DNA from: an uncultured Porphyromonadaceae bacterium
GTDB taxonomy: Bacteria > Bacteroidota > Bacteroidia > Bacteroidales > Muribaculaceae
Direction of reading: 5' to 3'
Length of the DNA stretch: 64,000 nt
Assembly: GCA_900550395.1 (NCBI GenBank)
Contig: URSD01000009.1
Location: forward strand, 6,692 to 70,691
The notes beneath the pieces are model-generated. The model was not told the DNA's origin. It did no database searches and saw only the letters and a program-made list of their open reading frames with translations. The position numbers and the translations under genes are program-made. This document shows positions 17,131-26,182 of this stretch, piece after piece; within the stretch, counting starts at the first letter, position 1, and the number at the start of each line of letters is the position of its first letter.

Positions 17131-18483
17131 TCAGTATGCCTGGCCGGTGGTGCGTCCCTTGATCTTGCCCTCCTTCATGAGGCCGTCGTAGTGGTGCATC
17201 ATCAGATGCGACTCGATCTGCATCAGCGTGTCGAGCACCACGCCCACCATAATCAGCAGCGATGTGCCGCCGAAGAACTGGGCGAAGTTCTGGCTGATAC
17301 CGAACAGGCGGGCGAAAGCGGGCATGACGGCTACGATGCCGAGGAAGAGCGAACCGGGAAGGGTGATACGGCTCATGATGGTGTCGAGATACTCAATCGT
17401 GGCCTTGCCGGGCTTTACGCCGGGGATGAATCCGTTGTTGGCCTTCATGTTCTCGGCGATGTCCTTGGGACGGACAGTGATTGCCGTGTAGAAGTAGGTG
17501 AAGGCTACAATGAGGATGAAGAACACGACGTTGTACCAGAAGCTGTTGATGTCGCCGAAGGATGCCATGAATCCCGAGTTGCCGCCGCGGAAACCGGCGA
17601 CAGTGATGGGGATGAACATGATGGCCTGGGCGAAGATGATGGGCATTACGCCTGCGGCATTGACCTTGAGAGGTATGTAGTTGCGGGCGCCGCCGTACTG
17701 GCGGTTGCCCACAATGCGCTTGGCGTACTGCACAGGTACCTTGCGTGTGCCCTGGACGAGGAGCACGGCGCCGACGGTGACAGCGAACAGCAGGACTATC
17801 TCGACGAGGAACATCACGAGGCCGCCCTGGCTGCCGGAGCTGCTGGGCAGACGGCTGGTGAACTCGAAGAACAGGGCTCCCGGGAGGCGGGCAATGATGC
17901 CGACGAGGATGATGAAGGATATACCGTTGCCTATGCCGCGGTCAGTGATGCGCTCGCCGAGCCAGAGGATGAACATGGCGCCGGCGGCGAGGATGATCGT
18001 CAGATAGACTACGGTCCAGAATCCGAACACCATGGGGGCGGTGCCGTTGCTGGCGCTGTTGACCTGCACCTGCAGGTTAATCAGATAGGCAGGAGCCTGC
18101 AGGAAGAGAATCAGCACGGTGAGGTAACGCGTGTACTGATTCAGTTTCTGACGGCCACTCTCGCCCTCGCGCTGCATCTTCTGGAAGGAAGGCAGAATCA
18201 TGCCGCACAGCTGGATCACGATGGATGCGGTGATGTAGGGCATGATACCGAGGGCGAAGATGGATGCCTGGGAGAAGGCACCGCCGGAGAACATGTCGAG
18301 GAGCTGCATGAGACCACTCTTGTTGGTGAAGTTGGCCAGTGCGTCAATGGCTGCGGGCGAGATGCCGGGCAGCACCACGTAACATCCCAGGCGGTATACG
18401 AATACCAGCCCGAGAGTCACGAGGAGGCGCTTGCGCAGCTCTTCGATAGTCCAGATGTTCTTGAGTGTTTCGACAAATCTCAT
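17131..18483 (-). CDS. secY: Preprotein translocase subunit SecY
   Basis: The 450-residue channel of the Sec translocon, with ten predicted membrane helices. Conserved parts include the N-terminal WTIEELRKRLLVTLGLVFVY, the plug region near GGAFSQASIFALGIMPYI, and cytoplasmic loops with RITDRGIGNGIS and GMILPSFQKM. Its ATG overlaps the rplO stop by one base (TAATG), so translation is coupled. Confidence 0.98.
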   Translation of the reverse strand: MRFVETLKNIWTIEELRKRLLVTLGLVFVYRLGCYVVLPGISPAAIDALANFTNKSGLMQLLDMFSGGAFSQASIFALGIMPYITASIVIQLCGMILPSFQKMQREGESGRQKLNQYTRYLTVLILFLQAPAYLINLQVQVNSASNGTAPMVFGFWTVVYLTIILAAGAMFILWLGERITDRGIGNGISFIILVGIIARLPGALFFEFTSRLPSSSGSQGGLVMFLVEIVLLFAVTVGAVLLVQGTRKVPVQYAKRIVGNRQYGGARNYIPLKVNAAGVMPIIFAQAIMFIPITVAGFRGGNSGFMASFGDINSFWYNVVFFILIVAFTYFYTAITVRPKDIAENMKANNGFIPGVKPGKATIEYLDTIMSRITLPGSLFLGIVAVMPAFARLFGISQNFAQFFGGTSLLIMVGVVLDTLMQIESHLMMHHYDGLMKEGKIKGRTTGQAY

Positions 18484-18935
18484 TATGCGTCGATTTTATT
18501 GACGGAGCCTCCTGCGGCCTCGATGGCAGCCTGTGCGGCCTTCGAGAATGCATGAGCTTCGACGTTGATAGCGCTGGTGATCGTGCCGACGCCGAGAACC
18601 TTAACGAGCTGGTTGCGGTTCACGAAGCCTGCGGCACGGAGCTCCTCGAGGCCGATCTTCTGGAGACCGGTTGCATCGGCGAGCTGCTGGAGTGTTGCCA
18701 GATTCACGGGCTTGTACTCCACACGGTTGATGTTTTTGAAACCGAATTTGGGAAGACGGCGCTGGAGGGGCATCTGGCCGCCTTCGAAGCCGATCTTGTG
18801 CTTATAGCCGGAGCGCGACTTCGCACCCTTGTGACCGCGGGTGGATGTTCCGCCCTTGCCGGAGCCGGGGCCGCGGCCGATGCGGGTCTTGCGCTGTACG
18901 GAGCCCACAGCGGGCTGCAAATTACTTAAATCCAT
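18483..18935 (-). CDS. rplO: 50S ribosomal protein L15
   Basis: A 150-residue late-assembly protein of the large subunit. The glycine- and arginine-rich N-terminus has KTRIGRGPGSGKGGTSTRGH, and the globular C-terminal domain follows. It overlaps secY by one base and lies 13 bases after rpmD. Confidence 0.98.
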   Translation of the reverse strand: MDLSNLQPAVGSVQRKTRIGRGPGSGKGGTSTRGHKGAKSRSGYKHKIGFEGGQMPLQRRLPKFGFKNINRVEYKPVNLATLQQLADATGLQKIGLEELRAAGFVNRNQLVKVLGVGTITSAINVEAHAFSKAAQAAIEAAGGSVNKIDA

Positions 18936-18948
18936 AGTATTTGATGTT

Positions 18949-19128
18949 TTAAGCGTTGGTCACTTCTACCAGATGACGAACTTTGTTAACCATACCCATC
19001 ACGCTGGGGGTGTCTTCCTTTACCACCGTGTGGTTCATTTTCTTGAGGCCGAGGGCGTCGAGAGTGCGCTTCTGCACTGCGGGGCAGTTGATGCGGCTTT
19101 TGATCTGTTTGATTTTTATCTGTGCCAT
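18949..19128 (-). CDS. rpmD: 50S ribosomal protein L30
   Basis: 59 residues starting MAQIKIKQIKSRINCPAVQK, typical of bacterial L30, with ALGLKKMNHTVVKEDTPSVM. A longer frame from 19170 overlaps rpsE and is not family-like, so the ATG at 19128 is used. It is 7 bases after rpsE. Confidence 0.96.
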   Translation of the reverse strand: MAQIKIKQIKSRINCPAVQKRTLDALGLKKMNHTVVKEDTPSVMGMVNKVRHLVEVTNA

Positions 19129-19135
19129 TGGTAGT

Positions 19136-19657
19136 TTAGCCTTTGAATACTTGTTCGACACTGATGCCACGGTTCTTGGCTACCTGTGCGGGCGAACGCA
19201 TCTCGCTGAGTGCGGCGATGGTGGCCTTCACGAGGTTGTGGGGGTTGGAAGAGCCCTTGCTCTTGGCGAGGACGTCGGTGATGCCTACGCTCTCGAGGAC
19301 AGCACGCATGGCGCCGCCGGCCTTCACGCCGGTACCGTGGCTTGCGGGCTTGAGGATGATGCGCGAGCCGCCGAACTTGGCAATCTGCTCGTGGGGGATG
19401 GTGCCTTTGTGCACGGGCACGCGGACAAGATTTTTCTTGGCAGCCTCGACGCCTTTGGCGATGGCGGCCTGCACTTCGTTGGCCTTGCCCAGGCCCCAGC
19501 CTACGATGCCGTTCTCATTGCCGACAACAACGATGGCTGCAAAGGTGAACGCACGGCCACCCTTGGTGACCTTGGTGACGCGGTTGATGGCAACGAGACG
19601 GTCCTTGAGGTCGAGGTCGTTGGTGGTCTTTACGCGGTTATTCATTGCTTTTGCCAT
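19136..19657 (-). CDS. rpsE: 30S ribosomal protein S5
   Basis: A 173-residue decoding-fidelity protein. Its double-stranded-RNA-binding fold has DRLVAINRVTKVTKGGR and the C-terminal S5 domain has SHGTGVKAGGAMRAVLE. It lies 5 bases after rplR. Confidence 0.98.
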   Translation of the reverse strand: MAKAMNNRVKTTNDLDLKDRLVAINRVTKVTKGGRAFTFAAIVVVGNENGIVGWGLGKANEVQAAIAKGVEAAKKNLVRVPVHKGTIPHEQIAKFGGSRIILKPASHGTGVKAGGAMRAVLESVGITDVLAKSKGSSNPHNLVKATIAALSEMRSPAQVAKNRGISVEQVFKG

Positions 19658-19662
19658 AGTTT

Positions 19663-20004
19663 TTAGAATTTAAGTCCGCCGTTGCGAGCAGCATCAGCAA
19701 GGGATTTTACACGACCGTGGAAGAGATAGCCGTTGCGGTCGAAAACTACTTCATTGATACCGGCTTCGATAGCCTTCTTGGCGGCGAGCTCGCCGACCTT
19801 GGCGGCTATCTCGCACTTTGTGCCCTCTTCGATGCCTTTGCTGGAGGCAGAGGCGAGGGTGACGCCGGCGAGGTCGTCGATAAACTGAACGTAGATCTGC
19901 TTGTTGGAGCGGAACACGGTCATGCGGGGACGGGCAGCTGTGCCGGAGATTTTGCCGCGGATGCGGGTCTTGATTTTATTTCTTCTTTGAATCTTCGTTT
20001 TCAT
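19663..20004 (-). CDS. rplR: 50S ribosomal protein L18
   Basis: A 113-residue 5S rRNA-binding protein. It carries GTAARPRMTVFRSNKQIYVQ near the N-terminus and ends FDRNGYLFHGRVKSLADAAR. It lies 14 bases after rplF. Confidence 0.98.
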   Translation of the reverse strand: MKTKIQRRNKIKTRIRGKISGTAARPRMTVFRSNKQIYVQFIDDLAGVTLASASSKGIEEGTKCEIAAKVGELAAKKAIEAGINEVVFDRNGYLFHGRVKSLADAARNGGLKF

Positions 20005-20018
20005 AGCTTCTGTGTTAC

Positions 20019-20573
20019 TTATTTGGCACCAGCCGATTTACCGGACTTGCGGCGAATAACCTCGCCGACGAACTTGATACCTTTGCCCTTGTAGGGTTCG
20101 GGCTTGCGCAGCGAACGGATCTTGGCGCACACCTGACCGAGGAGCTGCTTGTCGTCGCTCTCAAGGATGATCAGGGGGTTCTTGTTGCGTTCGCTCTTGG
20201 CCTCTACTTTGACTTCGGGGGGAAGCTTGATGAAGATAGCGTGGGAGAAACCGAGGGAGAGCTCCAGCACCTGGCCGGTGGCGCTCGCGCGGTAACCTAC
20301 GCCTACGAGTTCCATTTCTTTGCGGTAACCTTCACTGACGCCTACCACCATATTGTGGATGAGCGCGCGGTAGAGACCGTGCTGTGCGCGGTGCTCGCGG
20401 TCGTCGCTGGGACGGCTCAGCTGAATGTGGCCGTCTTCGATTTTAACGTCGAGTTCGGGGTTCACTGTCTGCGTGAGGGTGCCCTTGGGACCCTTGACCG
20501 TAACCACATTGTTCTTGACATCGACGCTTACGCCTGCGGGAATGGCGATGGGTGCTTTACCTATACGTGACAT
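20019..20573 (-). CDS. rplF: 50S ribosomal protein L6
   Basis: A 184-residue two-domain large-subunit protein near the factor-binding site. It starts MSRIGKAPIAIPAGVSV, and the second-domain signature PEPYKGKGIKF is present. It lies 20 bases after rpsH. Confidence 0.98.
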   Translation of the reverse strand: MSRIGKAPIAIPAGVSVDVKNNVVTVKGPKGTLTQTVNPELDVKIEDGHIQLSRPSDDREHRAQHGLYRALIHNMVVGVSEGYRKEMELVGVGYRASATGQVLELSLGFSHAIFIKLPPEVKVEAKSERNKNPLIILESDDKQLLGQVCAKIRSLRKPEPYKGKGIKFVGEVIRRKSGKSAGAK

Positions 20574-20593
20574 ATTAGTATTGTGGTTATGGA

Positions 20594-20992
20594 TTAATAT
20601 ACGTAGCAGAGAACTTCACCGCCGATTTTCTTTTCGGCGGCGGCCTTGTTGGTCATCACACCCTGCGAGGTGCTGAGGATGGCGATGCCGAGGCCGTTGA
20701 GAACACGGGGCATGTCCTTGTAGCCGGTGTACTGGCGCAGGCCGGGACGCGATACGCGCTTGAGGCCCTTGATGGCGTTTACACGGTCGGCGGGATCGTA
20801 TTTGAGGGCAATCTTGATGATGCCGGCGGGGGTTTCACCCTCTATAAACTTGTAGTTAAGAATATAGCCTTGTTCGAAGAGAATCTTGGTGATTCCCTTC
20901 TTCAAGTTTGAGGCAGGGATCTCAACCACGCGGTGGTTGGCCTTGATAGCGTTCCTCAATCTTGTCAGATAGTCTGCTATAGGATCTGTCAT
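20594..20992 (-). CDS. rpsH: 30S ribosomal protein S8
   Basis: A 132-residue core 16S rRNA-binding protein. It starts MTDPIADYLTRLRNAIKANH, and its C-terminal signature is LGIAILSTSQGVMTNKAA. In other bacteria S8 represses the spc operon. It lies 73 bases after rpsN, one of the longer gaps in the cluster, with no obvious structure. Confidence 0.98.
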   Translation of the reverse strand: MTDPIADYLTRLRNAIKANHRVVEIPASNLKKGITKILFEQGYILNYKFIEGETPAGIIKIALKYDPADRVNAIKGLKRVSRPGLRQYTGYKDMPRVLNGLGIAILSTSQGVMTNKAAAEKKIGGEVLCYVY

Positions 20993-21065
20993 TTTGTTGA
21001 TTGTTTAAATTGATTGGGCTGTTCCCAACAATATTTAATACTCGGAGTAATCGGCTCGTGAGATT

Positions 21066-21344
21066 TTACCAGCTTGCCTTCTTGACGCCGGGGATAAGGC
21101 CGGCCGAAGCCATTTCGCGGAACTGGATGCGGCTGAGGCCGAACTGGCGCATGTAGCCTTTGGGACGTCCGGTGATGGAGCAGCGGTTGTGCAGGCGCAC
21201 GCGCGAAGCGTTCTTGGGGAACTTCTGGAGCTCCTGGTATGCCTCATAGTCGCCCTGGGCCTTGAGTGCGGCCTTGCGTTCGGCGTATTTGGCAACGAGC
21301 TTTGCGCGCTTTACCTCGCGGGCTTTCATTGATTCTTTTGCCAT
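21066..21344 (-). CDS. rpsN: 30S ribosomal protein S14 (zinc-free long form)
   Basis: A 92-residue S14 of the longer form without the CxxC pairs of the short zinc form. It starts MAKESMKAREVKRAKL, and the signature RCSITGRPKGYMRQFGLSR is present. It lies 9 bases after rplE. Confidence 0.97.
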   Translation of the reverse strand: MAKESMKAREVKRAKLVAKYAERKAALKAQGDYEAYQELQKFPKNASRVRLHNRCSITGRPKGYMRQFGLSRIQFREMASAGLIPGVKKASW

Positions 21345-21353
21345 ATCTTCGAA

Positions 21354-21905
21354 TTACTGTTTTTTAGCGTTCTTGAAGGGCAGGCCGAATTCCTTGAGGA
21401 GAGCATAGCCTTCCTCGTCGGTGTTGGCGCTGGTCACGAAGGTGATGTTCATGCCCATGAGCTTGCTGATGGAGTCGATGTTGATTTCCGGGAAGATGAT
21501 CTGCTCGGTGATGCCGAGGGTGTAGTTGCCGCGGCCGTCGAGCTTGCTCTCGATGCCCTTGAAGTCGCGGATACGGGGCAGAGCCACGCGCACGAGGCGC
21601 TCCAGGAATTCGTACATGCGGTCGCGGCGCAGGGTCACCATGACGCCGATGGGCATTTTCTTACGAACCTTGAAGTTCGAGATGTCTTTCCTCGAGAGGG
21701 TTGCTACAGCTTTCTGGCCGGTGATGGCTGTGAGTTCGTTGATGGCTGTCTCGATGATTTTCTTGTCCTGGGTGGCTTCGCCGAGGCCCTGGTTGATGAC
21801 AATCTTCTTGAGCTTGGGCACCTGCATTACGGTGCTGTAGCCGAACTCTTTCTCAAGAGCGGGGACGATGCGCTCGTTATAGTCCTTTTTAAGCGTTGCA
21901 GTCAT
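21354..21905 (-). CDS. rplE: 50S ribosomal protein L5
   Basis: A 183-residue 5S rRNA-binding protein that forms a bridge to S13. The signature is KIVINQGLGEATQDKK, followed by GQKAVATLSRKDISNFKVR. Its ATG overlaps the rplX stop by one base. Confidence 0.98.
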   Translation of the reverse strand: MTATLKKDYNERIVPALEKEFGYSTVMQVPKLKKIVINQGLGEATQDKKIIETAINELTAITGQKAVATLSRKDISNFKVRKKMPIGVMVTLRRDRMYEFLERLVRVALPRIRDFKGIESKLDGRGNYTLGITEQIIFPEINIDSISKLMGMNITFVTSANTDEEGYALLKEFGLPFKNAKKQ

Positions 21906-22219
21906 TACTTGATTTCCTCTCCGGATTTTTTAGAAAAACGAACGGTTTTGTCGCCATCCTTGCGGAAGCCTACGCGAGTGGGCTTGCCGCTTTTGGGGTC
22001 GATGAGGGCGAGATTGGAAATGTGGACGGGAGCCTCAATCTTCACGAGGCCGCCCTGGGGGTGCTTGGCGCTGGGCTTGGTTGCCTTGGTGACGATGTTG
22101 ACGCCCTCGACGATGGCGCGCTGCTTGGCAGCCTGCACTTCGAGCACGCGGCCCTGCTGGCCTTTGCTCTCGCCGGCAAGCACGCAGACGTTGTCGCCCT
22201 TTTTGATATGAAGTTTCAT
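21905..22219 (-). CDS. rplX: 50S ribosomal protein L24
   Basis: A 104-residue assembly initiator with a KOW motif (KKGDNVCVLAGESKGQQGRV). It ends near VRFSKKSGEEIK. It overlaps rplE by one base and lies 25 bases after rplN. Confidence 0.98.
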   Translation of the reverse strand: MKLHIKKGDNVCVLAGESKGQQGRVLEVQAAKQRAIVEGVNIVTKATKPSAKHPQGGLVKIEAPVHISNLALIDPKSGKPTRVGFRKDGDKTVRFSKKSGEEIK

Positions 22220-22244
22220 ACTTTTTCTTGAATTAAGGGTTTAA

Positions 22245-22613
22245 TTAGAGAACTTCCGGTGCGAGGGAAACGATTTTCATCTGGTTGGCTGCGCGAAGTT
22301 CGCGGGCAACGGGTCCGAAGATACGTGTGCCACGAAGTTCGCCGGCGTTGTTGAGGAGGACGCAGGCGTTGTCGTCGAAACGGATATAGGAACCGTCGGG
22401 ACGGCGGATTTCTTTCTTAGTGCGGACGACTACGGCCTTGCTAACGGTGCCTTTCTTGACGTCGGAGCTGGGGATGACGCTCTTGACGGAGACAACGATG
22501 ATGTCGCCTACGGAAGCGTAGCGGCGACCGGTGCCGCCGAGGACGTGGATGCAAAGGGCTTCCTTTGCACCGCTGTTGTCGGCGACGGTCAGGCGGGTTT
22601 CAGTCTGTATCAT
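22245..22613 (-). CDS. rplN: 50S ribosomal protein L14
   Basis: 122 residues starting MIQTETRLTVADNSGAKEAL, with the L14 signature in GTRIFGPVARELR. It forms an intersubunit bridge. It lies 7 bases after rpsQ. Confidence 0.98.
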   Translation of the reverse strand: MIQTETRLTVADNSGAKEALCIHVLGGTGRRYASVGDIIVVSVKSVIPSSDVKKGTVSKAVVVRTKKEIRRPDGSYIRFDDNACVLLNNAGELRGTRIFGPVARELRAANQMKIVSLAPEVL

Positions 22614-22620
22614 GGGGTTA

Positions 22621-22881
22621 TTACTTAACTTTTTCTACGATTTCTACTAAGCGCCAGCGCTTGGTCTTGCTGAGGGGGCGGGTCTCCATCAGGCGCACGG
22701 TGTCGCCCACGCTGCACTCGTTGTTTTCGTCGTGTGCGTGATATTTCTTGCTTTTGTTGACGAACTTGCCGTAGATGGGGTGTTTCTCCTTCCATTTGAC
22801 CACGACGGTGATGGTCTTGTCGCCCTTATTGCTGGATACCACGCCGATGCGCTCTTTTCTGAGGTTTCTTGTTTCTTCCAT
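22621..22881 (-). CDS. rpsQ: 30S ribosomal protein S17
   Basis: An 86-residue OB-fold 16S rRNA-binding protein. It starts MEETRNLRKERIGVVSSNKG and carries KYHAHDENNECSVGDTVRL. It lies 14 bases after rpmC. Confidence 0.98.
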   Translation of the reverse strand: MEETRNLRKERIGVVSSNKGDKTITVVVKWKEKHPIYGKFVNKSKKYHAHDENNECSVGDTVRLMETRPLSKTKRWRLVEIVEKVK

Positions 22882-22895
22882 TTTGGCGGGGATGA

Positions 22896-23093
22896 TTATT
22901 TGTTGTTGAGTTCGCGCTGACGGAGCTCGGTCTTGACGCGTGCGATCATGCGGCGGTCAGCCGTGATCTTGGCGGGGTTGTCGACGGGGGAGACAGCGTG
23001 AGTGGCCAGGAGCTGCTGGTATTCAGTCTCCATCTGTGCGAGGCGCTCGCGCAGGTCGGCCGTGGTCATTTCCTTTATTTCTTCCTTCTTCAT
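22896..23093 (-). CDS. rpmC: 50S ribosomal protein L29
   Basis: 65 residues forming two helices at the tunnel exit, near the SRP and trigger-factor docking site. It starts MKKEEIKEMTTADLRERLAQ and ends ARVKTELRQREL. It lies 6 bases after rplP. Confidence 0.96.
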   Translation of the reverse strand: MKKEEIKEMTTADLRERLAQMETEYQQLLATHAVSPVDNPAKITADRRMIARVKTELRQRELNNK

Positions 23094-23099
23094 GGTGCA

Positions 23100-23531
23100 T
23101 TACACGTTTTGAGTGGGGTCGTAGTCACGGCGCACCACGAATTTTGTAACGACGGGGAGCTTCTGGGCGGCCAGACGGAGTGCCTCCTTGGCGATGTCGT
23201 AGCTGACGCCTTCTACCTCGATGATCATGCGGCCGGGGGTAACGGGCGCAACGAAGCCTTCGGGGTTACCTTTACCTTTACCCATGCGGACTTCGGCAGG
23301 CTTCTTGGTGATGGGCTTATCGGGGAAGATACGGATCCAGATCTGACCCTGACGCTGCATGTAGCGTGTCACGGCGATACGTGCGGCCTCAATCTGGCGG
23401 CCGGTAATCCACTTGCTCTCGAGGGTCTTGATGCCGAAGGAGCCGAAAGCGAGATCGTTACCTCGCTGTGCTACGCCCTTCATGCGGCCCTTCTGCTGGC
23501 GGCGGAATTTGGTTTTCTTAGGTTGTAACAT
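23100..23531 (-). CDS. rplP: 50S ribosomal protein L16
   Basis: 143 residues near the A-site and central protuberance. It starts MLQPKKTKFRRQQKGRMKG; the signatures GSFGIKTLESKWITGRQIEA and RMGKGKGNPEGFVA are present. It lies 22 bases after rpsC. Confidence 0.98.
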   Translation of the reverse strand: MLQPKKTKFRRQQKGRMKGVAQRGNDLAFGSFGIKTLESKWITGRQIEAARIAVTRYMQRQGQIWIRIFPDKPITKKPAEVRMGKGKGNPEGFVAPVTPGRMIIEVEGVSYDIAKEALRLAAQKLPVVTKFVVRRDYDPTQNV

Positions 23532-23553
23532 CTGTGTTTGCTATCTTGAGAGG

Positions 23554-24285
23554 TTAACGATTGGCTTTGGCACGACGGAAACCACCGCGACGGGGTGCGC
23601 CGCCGGGGGCTGCGCTGCGGGTCTCCTTCTGCTGGCTGAACTGGGGAGCGAGGTCACGCTTGCCGTATACTTCGCCGCGGCAGATCCAGACCTTGATGCC
23701 CACGACACCTACCTTGGTGTGTGCCTCGACGAGTGCGTAGTCGATGTCGGCACGGAGGGTGTGCAGGGGTGTGCGGCCTTCCTTGAACATCTCGCTGCGG
23801 GCGATTTCGGCGCCGTTGAGGCGGCCGCTTACCTGCACCTTGATGCCCTCGGCACCGGCGCGCATGCTGCCCTGGATAGCCATCTTGACGGCGCGGCGGT
23901 AAGCCACCTTGCCTTCGATCTGGCGGGCGATGTTGGCAGCCACGATTTCGGCGTCGAGCTCGGGGCGCTTAACTTCAAAGATGTTGATCTGTACGTCTTT
24001 GTCGGTGATTTTCTTGAGCTCTTCGCGGAGCTTCTCGACTTCTTCGCCGCCTTTGCCGATTACCAGGCCGGGGCGGGATGTGCAGACGGTGATGGTAATG
24101 AGCTTGAGCGTGCGTTCAATCACGATGCGGCTCACGCTGCACTTGGCCAGGCGTACGTTGAGGTACTTGCGGAGCTTGTAGTCCTCAAGGATGTTCTCAC
24201 CCTGCTTTGTGCCGTCGCTCCAGTTGGAGTCCCAGCCGCGGATGACACCCAGACGGTTGCTGATAGGATTTACTTTCTGTCCCAT
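23554..24285 (-). CDS. rpsC: 30S ribosomal protein S3
   Basis: A 243-residue protein at the mRNA entry channel. The KH domain carries VIGKGGEEVEKLREELKKI, and the C-terminal domain carries LNGAEIARSEMFKEGRTPLH. The start MGQKVNPISNRLGVIRGWDS is the family N-terminus; a longer frame into rplV is rejected. It lies 4 bases after rplV. Confidence 0.98.
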   Translation of the reverse strand: MGQKVNPISNRLGVIRGWDSNWSDGTKQGENILEDYKLRKYLNVRLAKCSVSRIVIERTLKLITITVCTSRPGLVIGKGGEEVEKLREELKKITDKDVQINIFEVKRPELDAEIVAANIARQIEGKVAYRRAVKMAIQGSMRAGAEGIKVQVSGRLNGAEIARSEMFKEGRTPLHTLRADIDYALVEAHTKVGVVGIKVWICRGEVYGKRDLAPQFSQQKETRSAAPGGAPRRGGFRRAKANR

Positions 24286-24289
24286 TGTA

Positions 24290-24703
24290 TTATGCCTCGT
24301 GATTGTTAGTGTTGTTGATGGTGTCCACGATAACGGTGACGTGGTTGGCGCGCTTGCGGATGCGGTAGCCGCGGCCCTGGGGGGCGGTGCGCAGACGCTT
24401 GAGCATGGGGGCGGGATCAACGAAGATGGTGCTCACGTAGAGCTCGCCGTCCTCGGCTTTTCTTTCGTTCTTCTCTTCCCAGTTTGCCACAGCAGAGCGC
24501 AGGAGCTTCTCGACGCGGGCAGCAGCCTCCTTGTTGGAGAACTTGAGCATGCCAAGGGCGCGGAACACTTCCTTGCCGCGGATCATGTCGGCGACGAGGC
24601 GCATTTTGCGGGGCGAAGTAGGCACGTTGGTGAGCTTGGCGAAAGCCACCTGCTTACGTTCCTGCTTTTTCTGATCGGCAGATATTTTTTTTCTTACACC
24701 CAT
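24290..24703 (-). CDS. rplV: 50S ribosomal protein L22
   Basis: A 137-residue protein whose loop lines the exit tunnel. It starts MGVRKKISADQKKQERKQ, with TNVPTSPRKMRLVADMIRGK and the tunnel-loop region RLRTAPQGRGYRIRKRANHV. It lies 45 bases after rpsS. Confidence 0.98.
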   Translation of the reverse strand: MGVRKKISADQKKQERKQVAFAKLTNVPTSPRKMRLVADMIRGKEVFRALGMLKFSNKEAAARVEKLLRSAVANWEEKNERKAEDGELYVSTIFVDPAPMLKRLRTAPQGRGYRIRKRANHVTVIVDTINNTNNHEA

Positions 24704-24748
24704 TGTATGTGTTGCTTTTCTTTGTCAATAAAATTGATTGGCTGGCCC

Positions 24749-25018
24749 TTATTTCTTCTTGTTGCCGGCGTGGCCGCGGAATGTGCGTGTGGGGGCGAAC
24801 TCGCCGAGCTTGTGGCCTACCATGTTTTCGGTGACGTACACGGGGATGAACTTGTTTCCGTTGTGTACGGCGAAAGTATGGCCGACGAACTCGGGGGCGA
24901 TCATGGATGCGCGGCTCCAGGTCTTGATGACGTTCTTTTTGCCGGAAGCATTCATGTCGTTGACCTTCTTCTCGAGCTTCACGCTGATGAAGGGACCTTT
25001 CTTTAATGAACGGCTCAT
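24749..25018 (-). CDS. rpsS: 30S ribosomal protein S19
   Basis: 89 residues starting MSRSLKKGPFISVKLEKKV, with the S19 signature HNGKFIPVYVTENMVGHKLG (HNGNKF here). It forms a head complex with S13. It lies 18 bases after rplB. Confidence 0.98.
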   Translation of the reverse strand: MSRSLKKGPFISVKLEKKVNDMNASGKKNVIKTWSRASMIAPEFVGHTFAVHNGNKFIPVYVTENMVGHKLGEFAPTRTFRGHAGNKKK

Positions 25019-25036
25019 ATTTGCTATTTTATCAGA

Positions 25037-25864
25037 TTACTTTTTGCGACGTTCGATAATGTACTTCGAAGACTGCTTCTTCGGGGAGCGTGTCTTGAGA
25101 CCCTTGCTGTAGAGGCCCTTGCGCGAACGGGGATGACCACCGCTGGCGCGGCCTTCGCCGCCGCCCATGGGGTGGTCGACAGGGTTCATGACAACGCCGC
25201 GGTTGCGCGGACGACGGCCGAGCCAGCGGCTGCGGCCTGCCTTGCCGCTCTGCTCGAGCGAGTGCTCGCTGTTGCCTACGACGCCGATGGTGGCCTTGCA
25301 GGCGCAGAGGATCTTGCGGGTTTCTCCTGAAGGTAATTTGACGATAGCATAGTCACCCTCGCGGCTGATGAGCTGGGCGAAGGTGCCGGCGGAACGGGCC
25401 ATGAAGGCTCCCTGGCCGGGACGCAATTCGATGTTGTGGATGACGGTACCTACGGGTATCTTGCCCAGGGGGAGGGCGTTGCCCACCTCGGGAGCTGCGT
25501 CGGGACCGCTTACCACAGTTGCGCCTACTTCGAGACCGTTGGGTGCGATGATGTAGGCTTTTTCACCGTCTACGTAGTAAAGGAGTGCGATACGCGCCGA
25601 ACGGTTGGGATCGTACTCGATGGATTTTACTACAGCGGGGACTCCGTCTTTGTTTCTCTTGAAGTCAATGAAGCGGTATTTGCGTTTGTGACCACCACCA
25701 AGGTAGCGAGTGGTGAGATGGCCTTCGGCGTTGCGGCCGCCGCTGGCACGTTTACCGACTGTAAGAGATTTCTCCGGCGTGGTAGCAGTGATTGTACCTT
25801 TGAACACGCCGATAATTTTGTGTCGCTGCCCGGGAGTCGTGGGCTTGAATTTTCTTACTGCCAT
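25037..25864 (-). CDS. rplB: 50S ribosomal protein L2
   Basis: A 275-residue protein needed for peptidyl-transferase assembly. It starts MAVRKFKPTTPGQRHKIIG, and the C-terminal signature RGVVMNPVDHPMGGGEGR contains the conserved His. It lies 8 bases after rplW. Confidence 0.98.
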   Translation of the reverse strand: MAVRKFKPTTPGQRHKIIGVFKGTITATTPEKSLTVGKRASGGRNAEGHLTTRYLGGGHKRKYRFIDFKRNKDGVPAVVKSIEYDPNRSARIALLYYVDGEKAYIIAPNGLEVGATVVSGPDAAPEVGNALPLGKIPVGTVIHNIELRPGQGAFMARSAGTFAQLISREGDYAIVKLPSGETRKILCACKATIGVVGNSEHSLEQSGKAGRSRWLGRRPRNRGVVMNPVDHPMGGGEGRASGGHPRSRKGLYSKGLKTRSPKKQSSKYIIERRKK

Positions 25865-25872
25865 TTTATTTA

Positions 25873-26163
25873 TCAGATGTTGCTGTAAAAGTCGATGGTC
25901 TGGCCTTCAGCGAGGGTGATGAAGGCTTTCTTCCAGCGCGATGTCGCACCGCGCAGCAGGCCGCTTTTGGTCCAGCGGCTCTTGTTCTTGGCACGCATGA
26001 CGGCCGTGTTGACGGCGGCCACCTTCACCCCGTAGAGCTTCTCCACCAGGTCTTTGATCTGGTATTTGTTGGCTTCGGGGGAAACGCGGAATGTGTAACG
26101 ATTGAGCTTGTCCGTCAGGCGGGTGGCTTTCTCGGTCACTATGGGTTTGATTTCTATGTCCAT
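25873..26163 (-). CDS. rplW: 50S ribosomal protein L23
   Basis: 96 residues; the tunnel-exit docking site for trigger factor and SRP. It carries IVTEKATRLTDKLNRYTFRV and VEKLYGVKVAAVNT. It lies 19 bases after rplD. Confidence 0.97.
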   Translation of the reverse strand: MDIEIKPIVTEKATRLTDKLNRYTFRVSPEANKYQIKDLVEKLYGVKVAAVNTAVMRAKNKSRWTKSGLLRGATSRWKKAFITLAEGQTIDFYSNI

Positions 26164-26182
26164 TGTTGGTTCCTCCAGGGGT